A stretch of 64,000 bases of DNA, taken from Flavobacterium crassostreae. GTDB taxonomy: Bacteria > Bacteroidota > Bacteroidia > Flavobacteriales > Flavobacteriaceae. Numbering within the stretch: position 1 is the stretch's first letter; each line of letters starts with the position of its first letter. The stretch is taken from contig NZ_CP017688.1 in the NCBI RefSeq assembly GCF_001831475.1, positions 1,860,001 through 1,924,000 on the forward strand. The letters are read 5' to 3'. The position numbers and the translations under genes were made by a program. The notes under the pieces were generated by a model, which saw only the letters and a program-made list of their open reading frames with translations, had not been told where the DNA came from and did not search any database. Shown here one piece after another: positions 54,770 to 64,000 of this stretch.

Positions 54770-55871
54770 TTATGAGTCTTCGTTTTGTTGCCCCATCATC
54801 ATTAAATAGGCTTTTAGAAAGGCGTCAATATCGCCGTTCATAACGCCATCTACATTACTGCTTTCGTAACCCGTACGAACGTCTTTCACCAGTTTGTAGG
54901 GTTGCATAACGTAATTTCGGATCTGAGAACCCCATTCAATTTTCATTTTTCCAGCTTCAATATCCGCGCGTTGGGCCAGTTGTTTTTTTAGCTCAATTTC
55001 GTACAGTTGGGAACGCAACATTTGCATGGCACGTTGTCGGTTGTCTTGCTGGGAACGTGTTTCGGAACATTGAATTTGGATTCCGGTTGGTTTGTGGAAC
55101 AACTGTACCTTAGTCTCTACTTTGTTTACATTTTGCCCTCCCGCGCCACTGGATCTCGAGGTAGTTATTTCAATATCAGCGGGGTTAATGTCAATTTCAA
55201 TACTATCATCCACCAGCGGATAAACATATACAGAGGCAAACGAAGTATGGCGTTTGGCATTGCTATCAAACGGAGAAATACGCACCAATCGATGCACGCC
55301 ATTTTCTCCTTTAAGATACCCAAAAGAATACTCTCCTTCAAATTCAAGTGTTACGGTTTTTATACCCGCTGCATCTCCTTTCTGAAAATTTAGTTCTTTT
55401 ATTTTATAGCCATATTTTTCGCCCCACATCATGTACATGCGCATGAGCATAGATGCCCAATCACAACTTTCTGTACCACCTGCTCCAGCGGTAATTTGCA
55501 CTACAGCACTCAGGGTATCGCCTTCGTCAGAGAGCATGTTCTTGAACTCAATGGCGTCTAAGTGTTTTTCTATCTGTGCATATTGTTGGTCTAGCTCTTC
55601 GGGACTTAATTCTCCTTCTCGATAAAACTCATAGGCAAGCTGCAATTCTTCGGTCATTGCAACGGCTGTATCATAATCTTCAATCCATTTTTTTTTGTTC
55701 CGAAGATTCTTTACAATATGCTCTGCTTCTTTGGCGTTATTCCAGAAATCAGGAGCAAATGTTTTTTCTTCTTCGTTGGCAATTTCGATAAGTTTAGCAT
55801 CCACGTCAAAGATACCTCCTCAACGCACCAAGGCGCTCTACAATACCTTTTATTTGTTCGGTAGTTGTCAT
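54770..55871 (-). CDS. prfB: Peptide chain release factor 2, with programmed +1 frameshift
   Basis: RF2 recognises UGA and UAA stops. The first 21 codons, from the ATG at 55871 ([20 protein letters not shown], then L), end in an in-frame TGA at 55806-55808. An AGGAGG (55815-55820) lies three bases before CTT-TGA, the classical prfB frameshift site. Slipping +1 joins this to the main frame through GAC, giving a 366-residue protein. In the main part, SPF is in [11 protein letters not shown] (stop recognition) and GGQ in [16 protein letters not shown] (peptide release). The frameshift makes RF2 self-limiting: low RF2 lets the ribosome slip past the UGA. Confidence 0.97.
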
Positions 55872-55960
55872 AAATTGTGTAATTTTGTTGGACAAAAATA
55901 AGGAATTTTGAGAAGAGACAAGCAACCACTTGTTTTTTTAAATAAATATAAAACCAATAG

Positions 55961-56986
55961 ATGGAAATAAATTTAGTTAGCGATACAATTACTAAGCCCA
56001 CTTATGAGATGTTGCAGTATATGTTTAATGCTGAGGTTGGAGATGATGTATACAAACAAGATCCTACAGTTATAGAGTTAGAAGATACTATTGCAGATGT
56101 TTTTGGTATGGAAGCAGGACTATTTTTTCCGTCAGGAACCATGGCCAATCAAACCGCCATTAAGCTACATACCCAACCTGGAGAACAAATTATAGCGGAT
56201 AAATACGCCCATATTTACCTTTATGAAGCAGGTGGGGCTTCTTTCAATAGCGGGGTTTCTTTTTCTTTGTTAGATGGAGATCAAGGCAGGATAACAGCAG
56301 AACAAGTAGCTGGAGCAATCAATGATCCAGAGTTTTATCACAGTCCTCTAACAAGTTTGGTCTGTGTCGAAAACACCACCAACAAAGGCGGTGGCGCTTG
56401 TTATGAACTAGACGAATTGCAAAAAATCAAAACCGTTTGTGATGCTCATAACTTAAAATTTCATTTAGATGGCGCCCGAATCTGGAATGCATTAATTGCC
56501 AAAAAACAAGACCCAAAGTCTTTTGGGAGGTTGTTTGATACCATTTCTGTTTGTTTGTCCAAAGGATTAGGAGCACCCATAGGCTCCGTTTTATTGGCAG
56601 ACAAGGCGACCATTACTCGTGCCTTACGCATCCGCAAAATGTTGGGTGGAGGCATGCGTCAAGTAGGCTATTTGGCAGCAGCAGGATTGTATGCCCTAGA
56701 TCACAACGTTATCCGTTTGTCTGAAGACCACAGAAGAGCCAAAGAATTGGCAGGTATTTTGAGAAAAACAAGCTGGGTAGCTACCATAGCGCCTGTAGAA
56801 ACAAATATTGTGATATTTACACTAAAAAGCAACTATAAAGAAGCAGAGGTTATAGAAAAATTAAAACAAAAAAACATTTCTATAAGTGCCATGGGGCAAG
56901 GCAAACTACGGATGGTAACCCATCTAGATTATAGAGAAGTAATGCATACCTATGTGCTCGAAACCTTGAGTAAACTGGCGTTATAG
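55961..56986 (+). CDS. ltaE: L-threonine aldolase (PLP-dependent, low specificity)
   Basis: A 341-residue fold type I PLP enzyme that cleaves threonine to glycine and acetaldehyde. It begins INLVSDTITKPTYEMLQYMF, has FFPSGTMANQTAIKLHTQPG (cofactor contact), FHLDGARIWNALIA (the Asp that pairs with PLP) and ISVCLSKGLGAPIGSVL (PLP lysine). Length and motifs match threonine aldolases. It stands alone with a terminator on its right. Confidence 0.92.
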   Translation: MEINLVSDTITKPTYEMLQYMFNAEVGDDVYKQDPTVIELEDTIADVFGMEAGLFFPSGTMANQTAIKLHTQPGEQIIADKYAHIYLYEAGGASFNSGVSFSLLDGDQGRITAEQVAGAINDPEFYHSPLTSLVCVENTTNKGGGACYELDELQKIKTVCDAHNLKFHLDGARIWNALIAKKQDPKSFGRLFDTISVCLSKGLGAPIGSVLLADKATITRALRIRKMLGGGMRQVGYLAAAGLYALDHNVIRLSEDHRRAKELAGILRKTSWVATIAPVETNIVIFTLKSNYKEAEVIEKLKQKNISISAMGQGKLRMVTHLDYREVMHTYVLETLSKLAL

Positions 56987-57001
56987 TGGTTTCTTAAAAC
57001 C

Positions 57002-57040
57002 AAAAAACGGGGTGTAATATACTCCCACCCCGTTTTTTTT
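57002..57040. terminator. Bidirectional terminator between ltaE and ybaB
   Basis: ACGGGGTG and CACCCCGT form an 8-bp stem with an 11-base loop, flanked by A6 on the left and T8 on the right. Confidence 0.9.
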
Positions 57041-57042
57041 AA

Positions 57043-57363
57043 TTATTTAAACAAATTGTCCATCCCCGGAATCATTGGCATGTCCATTTTTGCCACAGCG
57101 TCTAACTCCGCTTCGTTAATCTTAGAAGCTTTTTCAATGGCTTTATTGAGTACTAAAACCATATAATCTTCTAATTGCTCCTTGTCTTCTAATAAGGCAT
57201 CATCAATGGTTAGTGTTTTTATTTTTCTGTTTGCAGTAAGGGTTACTTGCAACAAACCATCCGAACTTTGCTCCTCAACCAGAACCGAATCCAGACGTTT
57301 TTTAGTTTCTTCAATTTTATTTTGGGTTTCCTTCAACTTACCCATCATTCCCATTAAATCCAT
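57043..57363 (-). CDS. YbaB/EbfC nucleoid-associated protein
   Basis: A 106-residue protein with the family shape: an N-terminal helix ([20 protein letters not shown]), a central beta sheet ([20 protein letters not shown]) and a C-terminal helix, with a Met-rich end ([13 protein letters not shown]). YbaB proteins bind DNA as dimers. No recR or dnaX is next to it, which is the more common partner elsewhere. Confidence 0.9.
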   Translation of the reverse strand: MDLMGMMGKLKETQNKIEETKKRLDSVLVEEQSSDGLLQVTLTANRKIKTLTIDDALLEDKEQLEDYMVLVLNKAIEKASKINEAELDAVAKMDMPMIPGMDNLFK

Positions 57364-57468
57364 TTTAGTTGTTTTTTAAAGTTAATCAAGCACGAAATTA
57401 CTATTTTTGGTGCAATAACCAATGCAAAATAACCTCAAAAGACGTACTATTCTAAAGTGGCTTTGTGT

Positions 57469-57476
57469 TATTTTTG
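57469..57476 (+). promoter_or_regulatory. Promoter -7 box of the S9 peptidase gene
   Basis: TATTTTTG is a perfect TAnnTTTG box, 22 bp before the ATG at 57499. It lies inside the reading frame if the upstream GTG at 57457 were used, which argues for the ATG start. Confidence 0.5.
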
Positions 57477-57498
57477 TAAAAAACAAGACTTTCAAAAA

Positions 57499-59559
57499 AT
57501 GACAAAAAATATACCTGCTCCAATAGCAAAGCAAATTCCTACTCCCTTAGAAAAATTCGAAGACATTAGGATCGATAATTATTTTTGGTTAAAAGATCGA
57601 GAAAACCCCGAAGTTATAGAATATCTAAACCAAGAAAACGAGTATTATCAGGCCATGACGGCGCATACCCAAGATCTTCAAAAAGATTTGTTTGAAGAAA
57701 TGAAAGCCCGTATCAAAGAAGACGACCAATCTGTTCCGTATCTATACAACGGCTATTACTACATAACCCGTTTTGAAAAAGGCGGTGATTATCCTATTTA
57801 TTCCCGAAAAAAAGGCAGCCTTTCGGCAAAAGAAGAAATCCTTTTTGACTGCAATCAACTCGCCAAAGGACACAAATACTTTCAATTAAGCGGCTTGAGT
57901 ATCAGTATAGACAACCAAATGGCAGCCTATGCCGTAGATACCGTTGGAAGACGCGTGTATACCTTACACGTAAAAAACCTTGCTACAGGAGCAGTTTTAG
58001 AAGATAAAATTGAAAATACCACCGGAAATTCTACCTGGGCCAATGATAACAAAACCCTATTTTATACCAATCAAGATCCCAAAACCCTAAGATCAGATAA
58101 AGTATTGCAACACCAATTGGGCACCGATACCGCAACAGATACGTTGGTTTACTTTGAGCAAGACGAAACCTTTGATGTGGCAGTTGGCAAAGAAAAATCA
58201 CAAAAATACCTACTCATAAGTTCTTCGAGCACGTTAACCACAGAGTTTAGGATTTTATCTGCTGAGGATCCCAACGGAAAATTCCAAGTATTTCAAAAAA
58301 GAGTTCGTGGTCTAGAATACAGTATTTCGTATTACGAGGGCTATTTTTATATAGTAACCAACAAAGATAAGGCTACCAATTTTAAGTTGATGAAAACGCC
58401 CGAAAATGCCACAGCCAAAAAAAATTGGCAAGAAGTAATCCCACATCGCGAAGATGTTTTGCTAGAAGACATTGATATTTTTAGAGATTTTCTGGTAGTT
58501 TCTGAGCGTAGCAATGGCTTGAACCACCTCCGGATTCTGCCCTGGAATGGCGATCCAGAATATTTCTTGCCATTTGATAGCCAAACCTACACCGTATATA
58601 CTACCTCAAATGTAGATTTTGATACCGATATTCTTCGTTACGGATACCAATCTATGGCAACACCATCGTCTGTGATTGATTTTAATATGAAAACCAAGCA
58701 AAAAGAAGTTAAAAAAGAGCAAGAAGTTCTGGGAGGTTCTTTTGATAAAAATAATTATATCGAAGAAAGAATCTGGGCAACGGCCAAAGATGGAACCCAA
58801 ATACCCATTTCGATGGTGTACCGAAAAGACCTAAAAAAAGACGGAAAAAACCCCTTATTGCTCTATGCTTATGGATCCTACGGCCATTCTATGGATCCTT
58901 ATTTTTCTTCCACAAGACTCTCTTTGTTAGATAGAGGTTTTGTGTATGCTATTGCGCATATTAGAGGAGGAGAAGATCTAGGTAGACCATGGTACGAAGC
59001 AGGCAAATTAGCCAAAAAGAAAAATACCTTTACAGATTTTGTTGCTTGTTCTAAGCATCTGATAGACCAAAAATACACCTCTGCAAAGCATTTGTATGCC
59101 GAGGGAGGTTCTGCAGGCGGCTTACTGATGGGAGTTATCATCAATAAAGCCCCAAAATTATATAATGGGGTTATAGCCCAAGTTCCTTTTGTAGATGTAG
59201 TCACTACCATGCTCGATGATTCGATCCCATTAACGACAGGAGAATATGATGAATGGGGCAATCCAAACCTCAAAAAGTACTACAAATACATGAAATCGTA
59301 CTCGCCCTATGATAATTTAAAAGAACAAAAATACCCCAATATTTATGTTTCTACAGGGCTACACGACTCTCAAGTACAGTATTGGGAGCCTGCAAAGTGG
59401 GTTGCCAAGATGCGAACCCTAAAAAAAGACACCACCGTTTTGTACCTAGATACCAATATGGATGCGGGTCATGGCGGGGCTTCAGGTAGGTTTGAGTCCC
59501 TCAAAGAGCTAGCAAAGGAATTTAGTTTTTTATTAGATTTAGAGAAAATTAAAAAGTAA
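57499..59559 (+). CDS. S9-family oligopeptidase (oligopeptidase B / prolyl oligopeptidase-like)
   Basis: A serine peptidase of 686 residues. The N-terminal beta-propeller starts with FEDIRIDNYFWLKDRENPEV, a conserved opening of oligopeptidase B-like enzymes. The C-terminal alpha/beta hydrolase has the nucleophile Ser in AEGGSAGGLLMGV and the His in NMDAGHGGASGRF. I start at the ATG 57499; a GTG at 57457 would add 14 residues, but a promoter box lies in between. No signal peptide is evident, so it is likely cytoplasmic. Confidence 0.93.
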   Translation: MTKNIPAPIAKQIPTPLEKFEDIRIDNYFWLKDRENPEVIEYLNQENEYYQAMTAHTQDLQKDLFEEMKARIKEDDQSVPYLYNGYYYITRFEKGGDYPIYSRKKGSLSAKEEILFDCNQLAKGHKYFQLSGLSISIDNQMAAYAVDTVGRRVYTLHVKNLATGAVLEDKIENTTGNSTWANDNKTLFYTNQDPKTLRSDKVLQHQLGTDTATDTLVYFEQDETFDVAVGKEKSQKYLLISSSSTLTTEFRILSAEDPNGKFQVFQKRVRGLEYSISYYEGYFYIVTNKDKATNFKLMKTPENATAKKNWQEVIPHREDVLLEDIDIFRDFLVVSERSNGLNHLRILPWNGDPEYFLPFDSQTYTVYTTSNVDFDTDILRYGYQSMATPSSVIDFNMKTKQKEVKKEQEVLGGSFDKNNYIEERIWATAKDGTQIPISMVYRKDLKKDGKNPLLLYAYGSYGHSMDPYFSSTRLSLLDRGFVYAIAHIRGGEDLGRPWYEAGKLAKKKNTFTDFVACSKHLIDQKYTSAKHLYAEGGSAGGLLMGVIINKAPKLYNGVIAQVPFVDVVTTMLDDSIPLTTGEYDEWGNPNLKKYYKYMKSYSPYDNLKEQKYPNIYVSTGLHDSQVQYWEPAKWVAKMRTLKKDTTVLYLDTNMDAGHGGASGRFESLKELAKEFSFLLDLEKIKK

Positions 59560-59629
59560 TTAAAATTTTTTTGTTAAATTTGCACTGTTTCAGGGTCTAA
59601 TAAAATAAGCCCTGTTTAACTATTTTTTT

Positions 59630-60670
59630 ATGAAAGAAGAAATAAATGCTTACAATAATGTTTTAGAGTTAATAGGGAACACCCCTCTTATTAAGCTAAA
59701 CAAAGTCACCCAAAAGTTAGAAGGTAATTTTTACGCCAAAGTAGAAGCTTTTAACCCAGGGCATTCCTCCAAAGACCGAATAGCGCTATATATTATTGAA
59801 GAAGCAGAGAAAAAAGGGATTTTATCTCCAGGAGATACCATTATAGAAACTACATCAGGCAACACCGGATTTAGTCTAGCAATGGTAAGTATTATAAAAG
59901 GATACAACTGTATTTTAGCGGTAAGCTCAAAATCATCCAAAGATAAAATAGACATGTTGCGCAGCCTAGGGGCCAAAGTATACGTCTGTCCTGCCCATGT
60001 ATCTGCAGATGATGAGCGATCTTACTACAATGTAGCCAAAAGATTGCATGAAGAAACCAAAGGATCCGTATATATCAATCAATATTTCAACCAATTAAAT
60101 ATTGATGCACATTATAACTCCACAGGGCCTGAGATTTGGAAACAAACCAACGGCAAAATCACCCATCTAGTAGCCTGTAGCGGTACCGGAGGAACCATTT
60201 CTGGAACAGCAAAGTATTTAAAAGAACAAAACCCGAATATTAAAATTCTAGGAGTAGATGCTTTTGGTTCGGTATTAAAAAAATACCACGAAACAAGAGA
60301 GTTTGATACCGACGAAATTTATCCTTACAGAATAGAAGGCTTAGGTAAAAATTTAATACCCGCTGCTACAGACTTTGACATGATAGATAAATTCATGAAA
60401 GTTACTGACGAAGAAAGCGCCCATTCTGCCCGAGAAATAACCCGAAAAGAGGGTTTATTTGTAGGATACACCTCAGGAGCCGTTTTGCAAGCAATCAAGC
60501 AATATGCCGAAGAAGGCGAGTTTGACGCCAACAGTAGAGTAGTGGCAATATTTCCAGATCACGGATCTAGATACATGAGTAAAGTATTTAGCGATGATTG
60601 GATGAATGAGCAAGGTTTTTTTGATAGTATAAACAAAGAAGAAGCACAAAAAATTGAAATGATAAAATAA
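59630..60670 (+). CDS. PLP-dependent cysteine synthase family protein
   Basis: A 346-residue fold type II PLP enzyme. The N-terminal part has [20 protein letters not shown] and [20 protein letters not shown], with the PLP lysine in [22 protein letters not shown] is the substrate-binding loop, and [16 protein letters not shown] holds the phosphate loop. It could act as cysteine synthase (O-acetylserine sulfhydrylase) or as a cystathionine beta-synthase core; it has no CBS regulatory pair. Between these two I cannot decide. Confidence 0.9.
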   Translation: MKEEINAYNNVLELIGNTPLIKLNKVTQKLEGNFYAKVEAFNPGHSSKDRIALYIIEEAEKKGILSPGDTIIETTSGNTGFSLAMVSIIKGYNCILAVSSKSSKDKIDMLRSLGAKVYVCPAHVSADDERSYYNVAKRLHEETKGSVYINQYFNQLNIDAHYNSTGPEIWKQTNGKITHLVACSGTGGTISGTAKYLKEQNPNIKILGVDAFGSVLKKYHETREFDTDEIYPYRIEGLGKNLIPAATDFDMIDKFMKVTDEESAHSAREITRKEGLFVGYTSGAVLQAIKQYAEEGEFDANSRVVAIFPDHGSRYMSKVFSDDWMNEQGFFDSINKEEAQKIEMIK

Positions 60671-60755
60671 TTTTTATCCAATTTCATGGGATCCAAATAA
60701 CACCACAGATCCAGATAAAAAATAGAAACGTGCTCCTGTTAAAAAGGACACATAA

Positions 60756-60801
60756 AAAATAAGGGTTTGACTTTTTAATTAAAGTTTAACCCTTTTTTTG
60801 G
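60756..60801. terminator. Stem-loop terminator between the cysteine synthase-like and AraC genes
   Basis: AAGGGTT and AACCCTT form the outer stem, ACTTT and AAAGT add inner pairing, and T7 follows on the plus strand. Confidence 0.75.
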
Positions 60802-60816
60802 TAACAATAATGTAGT

Positions 60817-61695
60817 ATGAATCCGAGCTATGATAAAATACACGATACTCTCTCGTTTTTTGGTATAGACAACCTCAGGCAGTATTATGTATCCACAGGA
60901 AACCAACTTAAGGCATATCCTAACCACGCCATTAGGATGGATTACTATTGTCTTTGTCTTTGTTACCAAGGCAGTGCCGAGGTGTTTATAGACAACAAAA
61001 TACAGCTTATACATTCTAATGAAATAATAGCGACCCGTCCGGCTACTATTATTCAGTTTATAAATGAAAGCGAGGATTTTAAAATTAAATTTCTCTTTTT
61101 TGAAAAAAACTTTCTTGTTGAGAATGCTTCAAATAGTTTTTTTTTAGATAAAATAAAATTATTTAGAGGCTGCAATTACCATCTAATAAGCGTCAATGCA
61201 ACACAAAGAGAAAGCTGGTTGGATTTGTTGGCTTATTTAGAAAACAAAACAGAACAAGAAAGCGCTTATATAGAAGAGAAAATCAGGACAATAATTTATT
61301 ATTTATTATTAGAAACAGCCGATATTTTTAATCAAAATAAAGACAAAGATACAGACAAACAAAAGCAGCTGTTTAATGATTTGTACTTTAAGTTCTGTGA
61401 TTTAGTAAATGCGAATGTTACCGCAAACAAACAGTTGGATTTTTATGCTAAAACACTCTGTGTAACCACCAAACATTTAATTGAAGAAGTAAAAAAAACA
61501 TCTGGCACCACTCCGGGCAAAATTATTAATGAAGCCCTAATTCAGGAGGCATATATCCTGATGAATAATCCCACCTACAATATTACCCAAATTGCTTTCA
61601 AATTACACTTTAGCTCCACGGCATCCTTTAGCCGATTTTTTAAAAGAATTTCAGGAATTTCTCCTCGTGCTTACCAACAAAAGAATTTGAGGTAA
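60817..61695 (+). CDS. AraC-family transcriptional regulator
   Basis: A 292-residue protein with an N-terminal sensor domain of the cupin-like type (LKAYPNHAIRMDYYCLCLCY, AEVFIDNKIQLIHSNEIIAT). The C-terminal two helix-turn-helix AraC domain includes KTLCVTTKHLIEEVKKTSGT and FKLHFSSTASFSRFFKRISG, ending SPRAYQ. The ligand is not known. It lies 163 bp ahead of oleate hydratase on the same strand, so that gene is a possible target. Confidence 0.94.
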   Translation: MNPSYDKIHDTLSFFGIDNLRQYYVSTGNQLKAYPNHAIRMDYYCLCLCYQGSAEVFIDNKIQLIHSNEIIATRPATIIQFINESEDFKIKFLFFEKNFLVENASNSFFLDKIKLFRGCNYHLISVNATQRESWLDLLAYLENKTEQESAYIEEKIRTIIYYLLLETADIFNQNKDKDTDKQKQLFNDLYFKFCDLVNANVTANKQLDFYAKTLCVTTKHLIEEVKKTSGTTPGKIINEALIQEAYILMNNPTYNITQIAFKLHFSSTASFSRFFKRISGISPRAYQQKNLR

Positions 61696-61858
61696 CAAAA
61701 ACAGAATTTTGGGTAAAACCAATAGGCTTTGCTTGCTTTAAATTTGTAGTACTTAATCCAGTTTATAGCATTGATTTTAAATTATTTAATTAAAAATCGG
61801 TCTTTTGTAAATACGGTTTAAGCATGTTTATGTATAAATTTATTTTAACCCTAAAATT

Positions 61859-63454
61859 ATGAGCAACAACAATTCAGACAGACAAGCCTATTTTATTGGA
61901 GGAGGTTTAGCTAGTTTAGCAGCGGCCGTTTATTTATTAGAAGATGGTGGATTTAAAGGGACTAATATTCATATTCTAGAGTCTTTACCCGTTCTAGGAG
62001 GCAGTAATGATGGAGCAGGAAACAACCAAGATGGATTTATATGTCGTGGTGGTAGGATGTTAAATGAGGAAACGTATGAAAATTTTTGGGAACTAACCAG
62101 CCGTATCCCTTCATTAGAAATACCCAATATGTCTGTAAAAGACGAAATACTAGCTTTTGATAAAGCAAACCCTACACATGCCAAATCCAGATTGGTCGAT
62201 GCCAACGGAAACAAAATCTCGGTGACGGATATGGGCTTTAACACTGAGGATAGACTCCAAATGGTAAAGTTGTTTTTTTCTGATGAAAATGATTTAGATA
62301 ATGTAACAATAAGAGATTGGTTTGGAGACCATTTTTTTACAACCAATTTTTGGTATATGTGGCAAACTACTTTTGCTTGGCAAGAATGGTCTAGTATATT
62401 TGAGTTTCAGCGCTACATGAAACGCATGCTATTAGAATTTTCAAGAATCCACACCCTAGAGGGAGTTACCAGAACGCCTTATAACCAATTTGACTCCGTT
62501 ATCTTGCCTTTAAAAACGTTTTTGGACCGTTTTGATGTAAATTTTAAACTACGCAAAACCGTTACAGATCTTGAGTTCAAAGAAACAGACGCCATTACCG
62601 TTACCGAAATAAAGTGCACCAATGCCTTGGGAGAAACAGAAACCATAAAGGTTTTGGATACGGATTTAGTGTTCTTTACTAATGGTTGTATCACCGACAA
62701 CTCCAATAACGGAAACTACCATACTCCAGCAAAATACCAACCAAACAATCCGCCTAGTTTTGCTTTATGGCGAAAAATTGCGGATAAAAAACCAGGTAGA
62801 TTAGGAAATCCAGATCCATTTTTTGCCAAACCAGATCAAACCAAATGGTATTCTTTTACCCCAACATTTAAAGGAAACCGAATGCTAAAACTCATCGAAG
62901 AGTTTACGGGAAATAAACCCGGAAGTGGTGCTTTAATTACGTTCAAAGATTCTTCGTGGAGAATGTCTATCGTTATTGCTGCTCAACCTCATTTTAAAGC
63001 ACAAGCAGAGGAGGTAACCATTCTTTGGGGATACGGACTCTATCCAGATAAAATAGGAGATTTTGTAAAAAAACCAATGATTGATTGTACCGGAGAAGAA
63101 ATCTTAACCGAGCTAATTGGGCATTTGCATTTTCAGGAGTATGAAACAGAAATCAAACAAAGCGTTATCAATGTAATTCCTTCTATGATGCCTTATATAG
63201 ATGCCTTGTTTCAACCCAGAGCCAAAACAGATCGTCCAGAGGTTGTACCGGTTGGAGCAACAAATTTTGCTCTAATTAGTCAGTTTGTAGAAATACCCGA
63301 CGATATGGTATTTACCGAAGAATACTCCGTTAGGGCAGCCAAAATAGCAGTCTATACCTTGCTAGGGCTAGACAAAGAGATACTACCAGTAACCAGCTAC
63401 TGGAAACATCCAGAGGTTTTAGCAAAAGCAATTCATACTTCTTATAGATCTTAA
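61859..63454 (+). CDS. ohyA: Oleate hydratase
   Basis: An FAD-dependent enzyme that adds water to the double bond of oleic and related fatty acids, giving 10-hydroxystearic acid. The 531 residues start with the dinucleotide-binding loop AYFIGGGLASLAAAVYLLED and carry GGSNDGAGNNQDGFICRGGR, the conserved region of the myosin-cross-reactive antigen (MCRA) family. Length and motifs are standard. Free fatty acids from host or biofilm would be the substrate. The next gene is a 3-hydroxyacyl-CoA dehydrogenase. Confidence 0.95.
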   Translation: MSNNNSDRQAYFIGGGLASLAAAVYLLEDGGFKGTNIHILESLPVLGGSNDGAGNNQDGFICRGGRMLNEETYENFWELTSRIPSLEIPNMSVKDEILAFDKANPTHAKSRLVDANGNKISVTDMGFNTEDRLQMVKLFFSDENDLDNVTIRDWFGDHFFTTNFWYMWQTTFAWQEWSSIFEFQRYMKRMLLEFSRIHTLEGVTRTPYNQFDSVILPLKTFLDRFDVNFKLRKTVTDLEFKETDAITVTEIKCTNALGETETIKVLDTDLVFFTNGCITDNSNNGNYHTPAKYQPNNPPSFALWRKIADKKPGRLGNPDPFFAKPDQTKWYSFTPTFKGNRMLKLIEEFTGNKPGSGALITFKDSSWRMSIVIAAQPHFKAQAEEVTILWGYGLYPDKIGDFVKKPMIDCTGEEILTELIGHLHFQEYETEIKQSVINVIPSMMPYIDALFQPRAKTDRPEVVPVGATNFALISQFVEIPDDMVFTEEYSVRAAKIAVYTLLGLDKEILPVTSYWKHPEVLAKAIHTSYRS

Positions 63455-63466
63455 ATACTTCAAATT

Positions 63467-64000
63467 ATGACATTTAAAAATATTACCATTGCAGGAAGCG
63501 GCGTTTTGGGTTCTCAAATTGCGTTTCAAACAGCCTTTCATGGGTATTCTGTTACTCTATACGACATTACAGATGCGGCATTAGCCAAAGCCAAAACTAC
63601 TTTGCTGCAACTCAGTAAAGCATTTAAAACAGATTTAAACGCCACAGAAGCACAATTAGAAGCCACTTTTGCTAATTTAAAGTATTCTTCTAATTTAACA
63701 CAAGCTGTAAAAAATGCAGATTTATTGATTGAAGCAATACCAGAAAACCCAAAAATTAAAATAGATTTTTATCAAAAATTAGCAGCTGTTGCCCCACAAA
63801 AAACCATTTTTGCTACCAACTCATCTACTTTGTTACCTAGTGAATTTGCTGCGGCAACTGGACGTCCAGCTCAATTTGTGGCGTTGCATTTTGCTAACGA
63901 AATCTGGAAACACAACACTGCAGAAATCATGGGACATGCAGGTACTTCGACCGAAGTATTTGAGCAAACAGTAGCTTTTGCTAAATCAATTGGGATGCTT
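63467..64000 (+). CDS. 3-hydroxyacyl-CoA dehydrogenase (partial, 3' end outside window)
   Basis: An NAD-binding Rossmann start (MTFKNITIAGSGVLGSQIAF) is followed by DLLIEAIPENPKIKIDFYQK, FATNSSTLLPSEFAAATGRP and FVALHFANEIWKHNTAEIM. These match the 3-hydroxybutyryl-CoA/3-hydroxyacyl-CoA dehydrogenase family; the family usually has HFFNP at the HFANE position, which is a deviation. The 178 visible codons are open to the edge. It starts 12 bp after ohyA, so the two are likely co-transcribed, for fatty-acid handling. Confidence 0.9.
   Translation, partial: MTFKNITIAGSGVLGSQIAFQTAFHGYSVTLYDITDAALAKAKTTLLQLSKAFKTDLNATEAQLEATFANLKYSSNLTQAVKNADLLIEAIPENPKIKIDFYQKLAAVAPQKTIFATNSSTLLPSEFAAATGRPAQFVALHFANEIWKHNTAEIMGHAGTSTEVFEQTVAFAKSIGML

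Overview
The window is AT-rich chromosomal DNA from a member of the Bacteroidota, most likely Flavobacteriaceae and probably Flavobacterium. The grounds are TAnnTTTG-type promoter boxes, very few Shine-Dalgarno sites, a CcoN-CcoO fusion, a long type II-C Cas9 with a 46-bp CRISPR repeat, a lipid-synthesis cluster in the order rsfS-ftsH-LUD-cdsA-psd-ACBP, and predicted lipoproteins. I do not call a species. No tRNA, rRNA, prophage or insertion sequence was recognised.

Left part (1-11.1 kb): a cbb3 (high oxygen affinity) terminal-oxidase locus. A Crp/Fnr-type regulator, cut by the window edge, is divergent from ccoI-ccoS-ccoNO-ccoQ-ccoP-ccoG-ccoH-TauE/SafE-like-ydcH. hemN follows, facing the other way. 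Three FNR-like palindromes (TGAYNNNNATCA) lie ahead of ccoI, ccoS and hemN. Each is centred exactly 33 bp from a TAnnTTTG-like box, which suggests one low-oxygen regulon.

CRISPR part (11.1-23.6 kb): a DUF349 protein, then an array of 49 repeats and 48 spacers, then cas2, cas1 and cas9 on the minus strand. A tracrRNA on the plus strand is divergent from cas9; its anti-repeat matches the repeat with one gap, and it ends in a terminator. The tracrRNA fixes the crRNA sense as the plus strand, opposite to the cas genes. Each repeat carries a near-consensus flavobacterial promoter in that sense. Two pairs of spacers look like alleles of the same phage genes, differing almost only at third codon positions.

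Middle and right part (23.6-64 kb): housekeeping genes. They include aroE and a TPR protein, a class III aminotransferase, an OstA-like protein, a lipoprotein superoxide dismutase, the phospholipid/ftsH cluster, birA, pyrE with a divergent NUDIX gene, a DbpA-like helicase, fumC, an outer-membrane receptor, arsC-like, a CPBP protease with menE, an S41 peptidase, a Bor-like lipoprotein, an acyl-CoA carboxylase, lpxD, a DUF4139 protein, prfB with its programmed +1 frameshift, a threonine aldolase, ybaB, an S9 peptidase, a cysteine synthase-like enzyme, and an AraC regulator followed by oleate hydratase and a 3-hydroxyacyl-CoA dehydrogenase cut by the right edge. Two copies of a structured intergenic RNA-like element, resembling the Flavo-1 class, lie near 41.7 and 49.9 kb. 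Most gene blocks are separated by strong stem-loop terminators.
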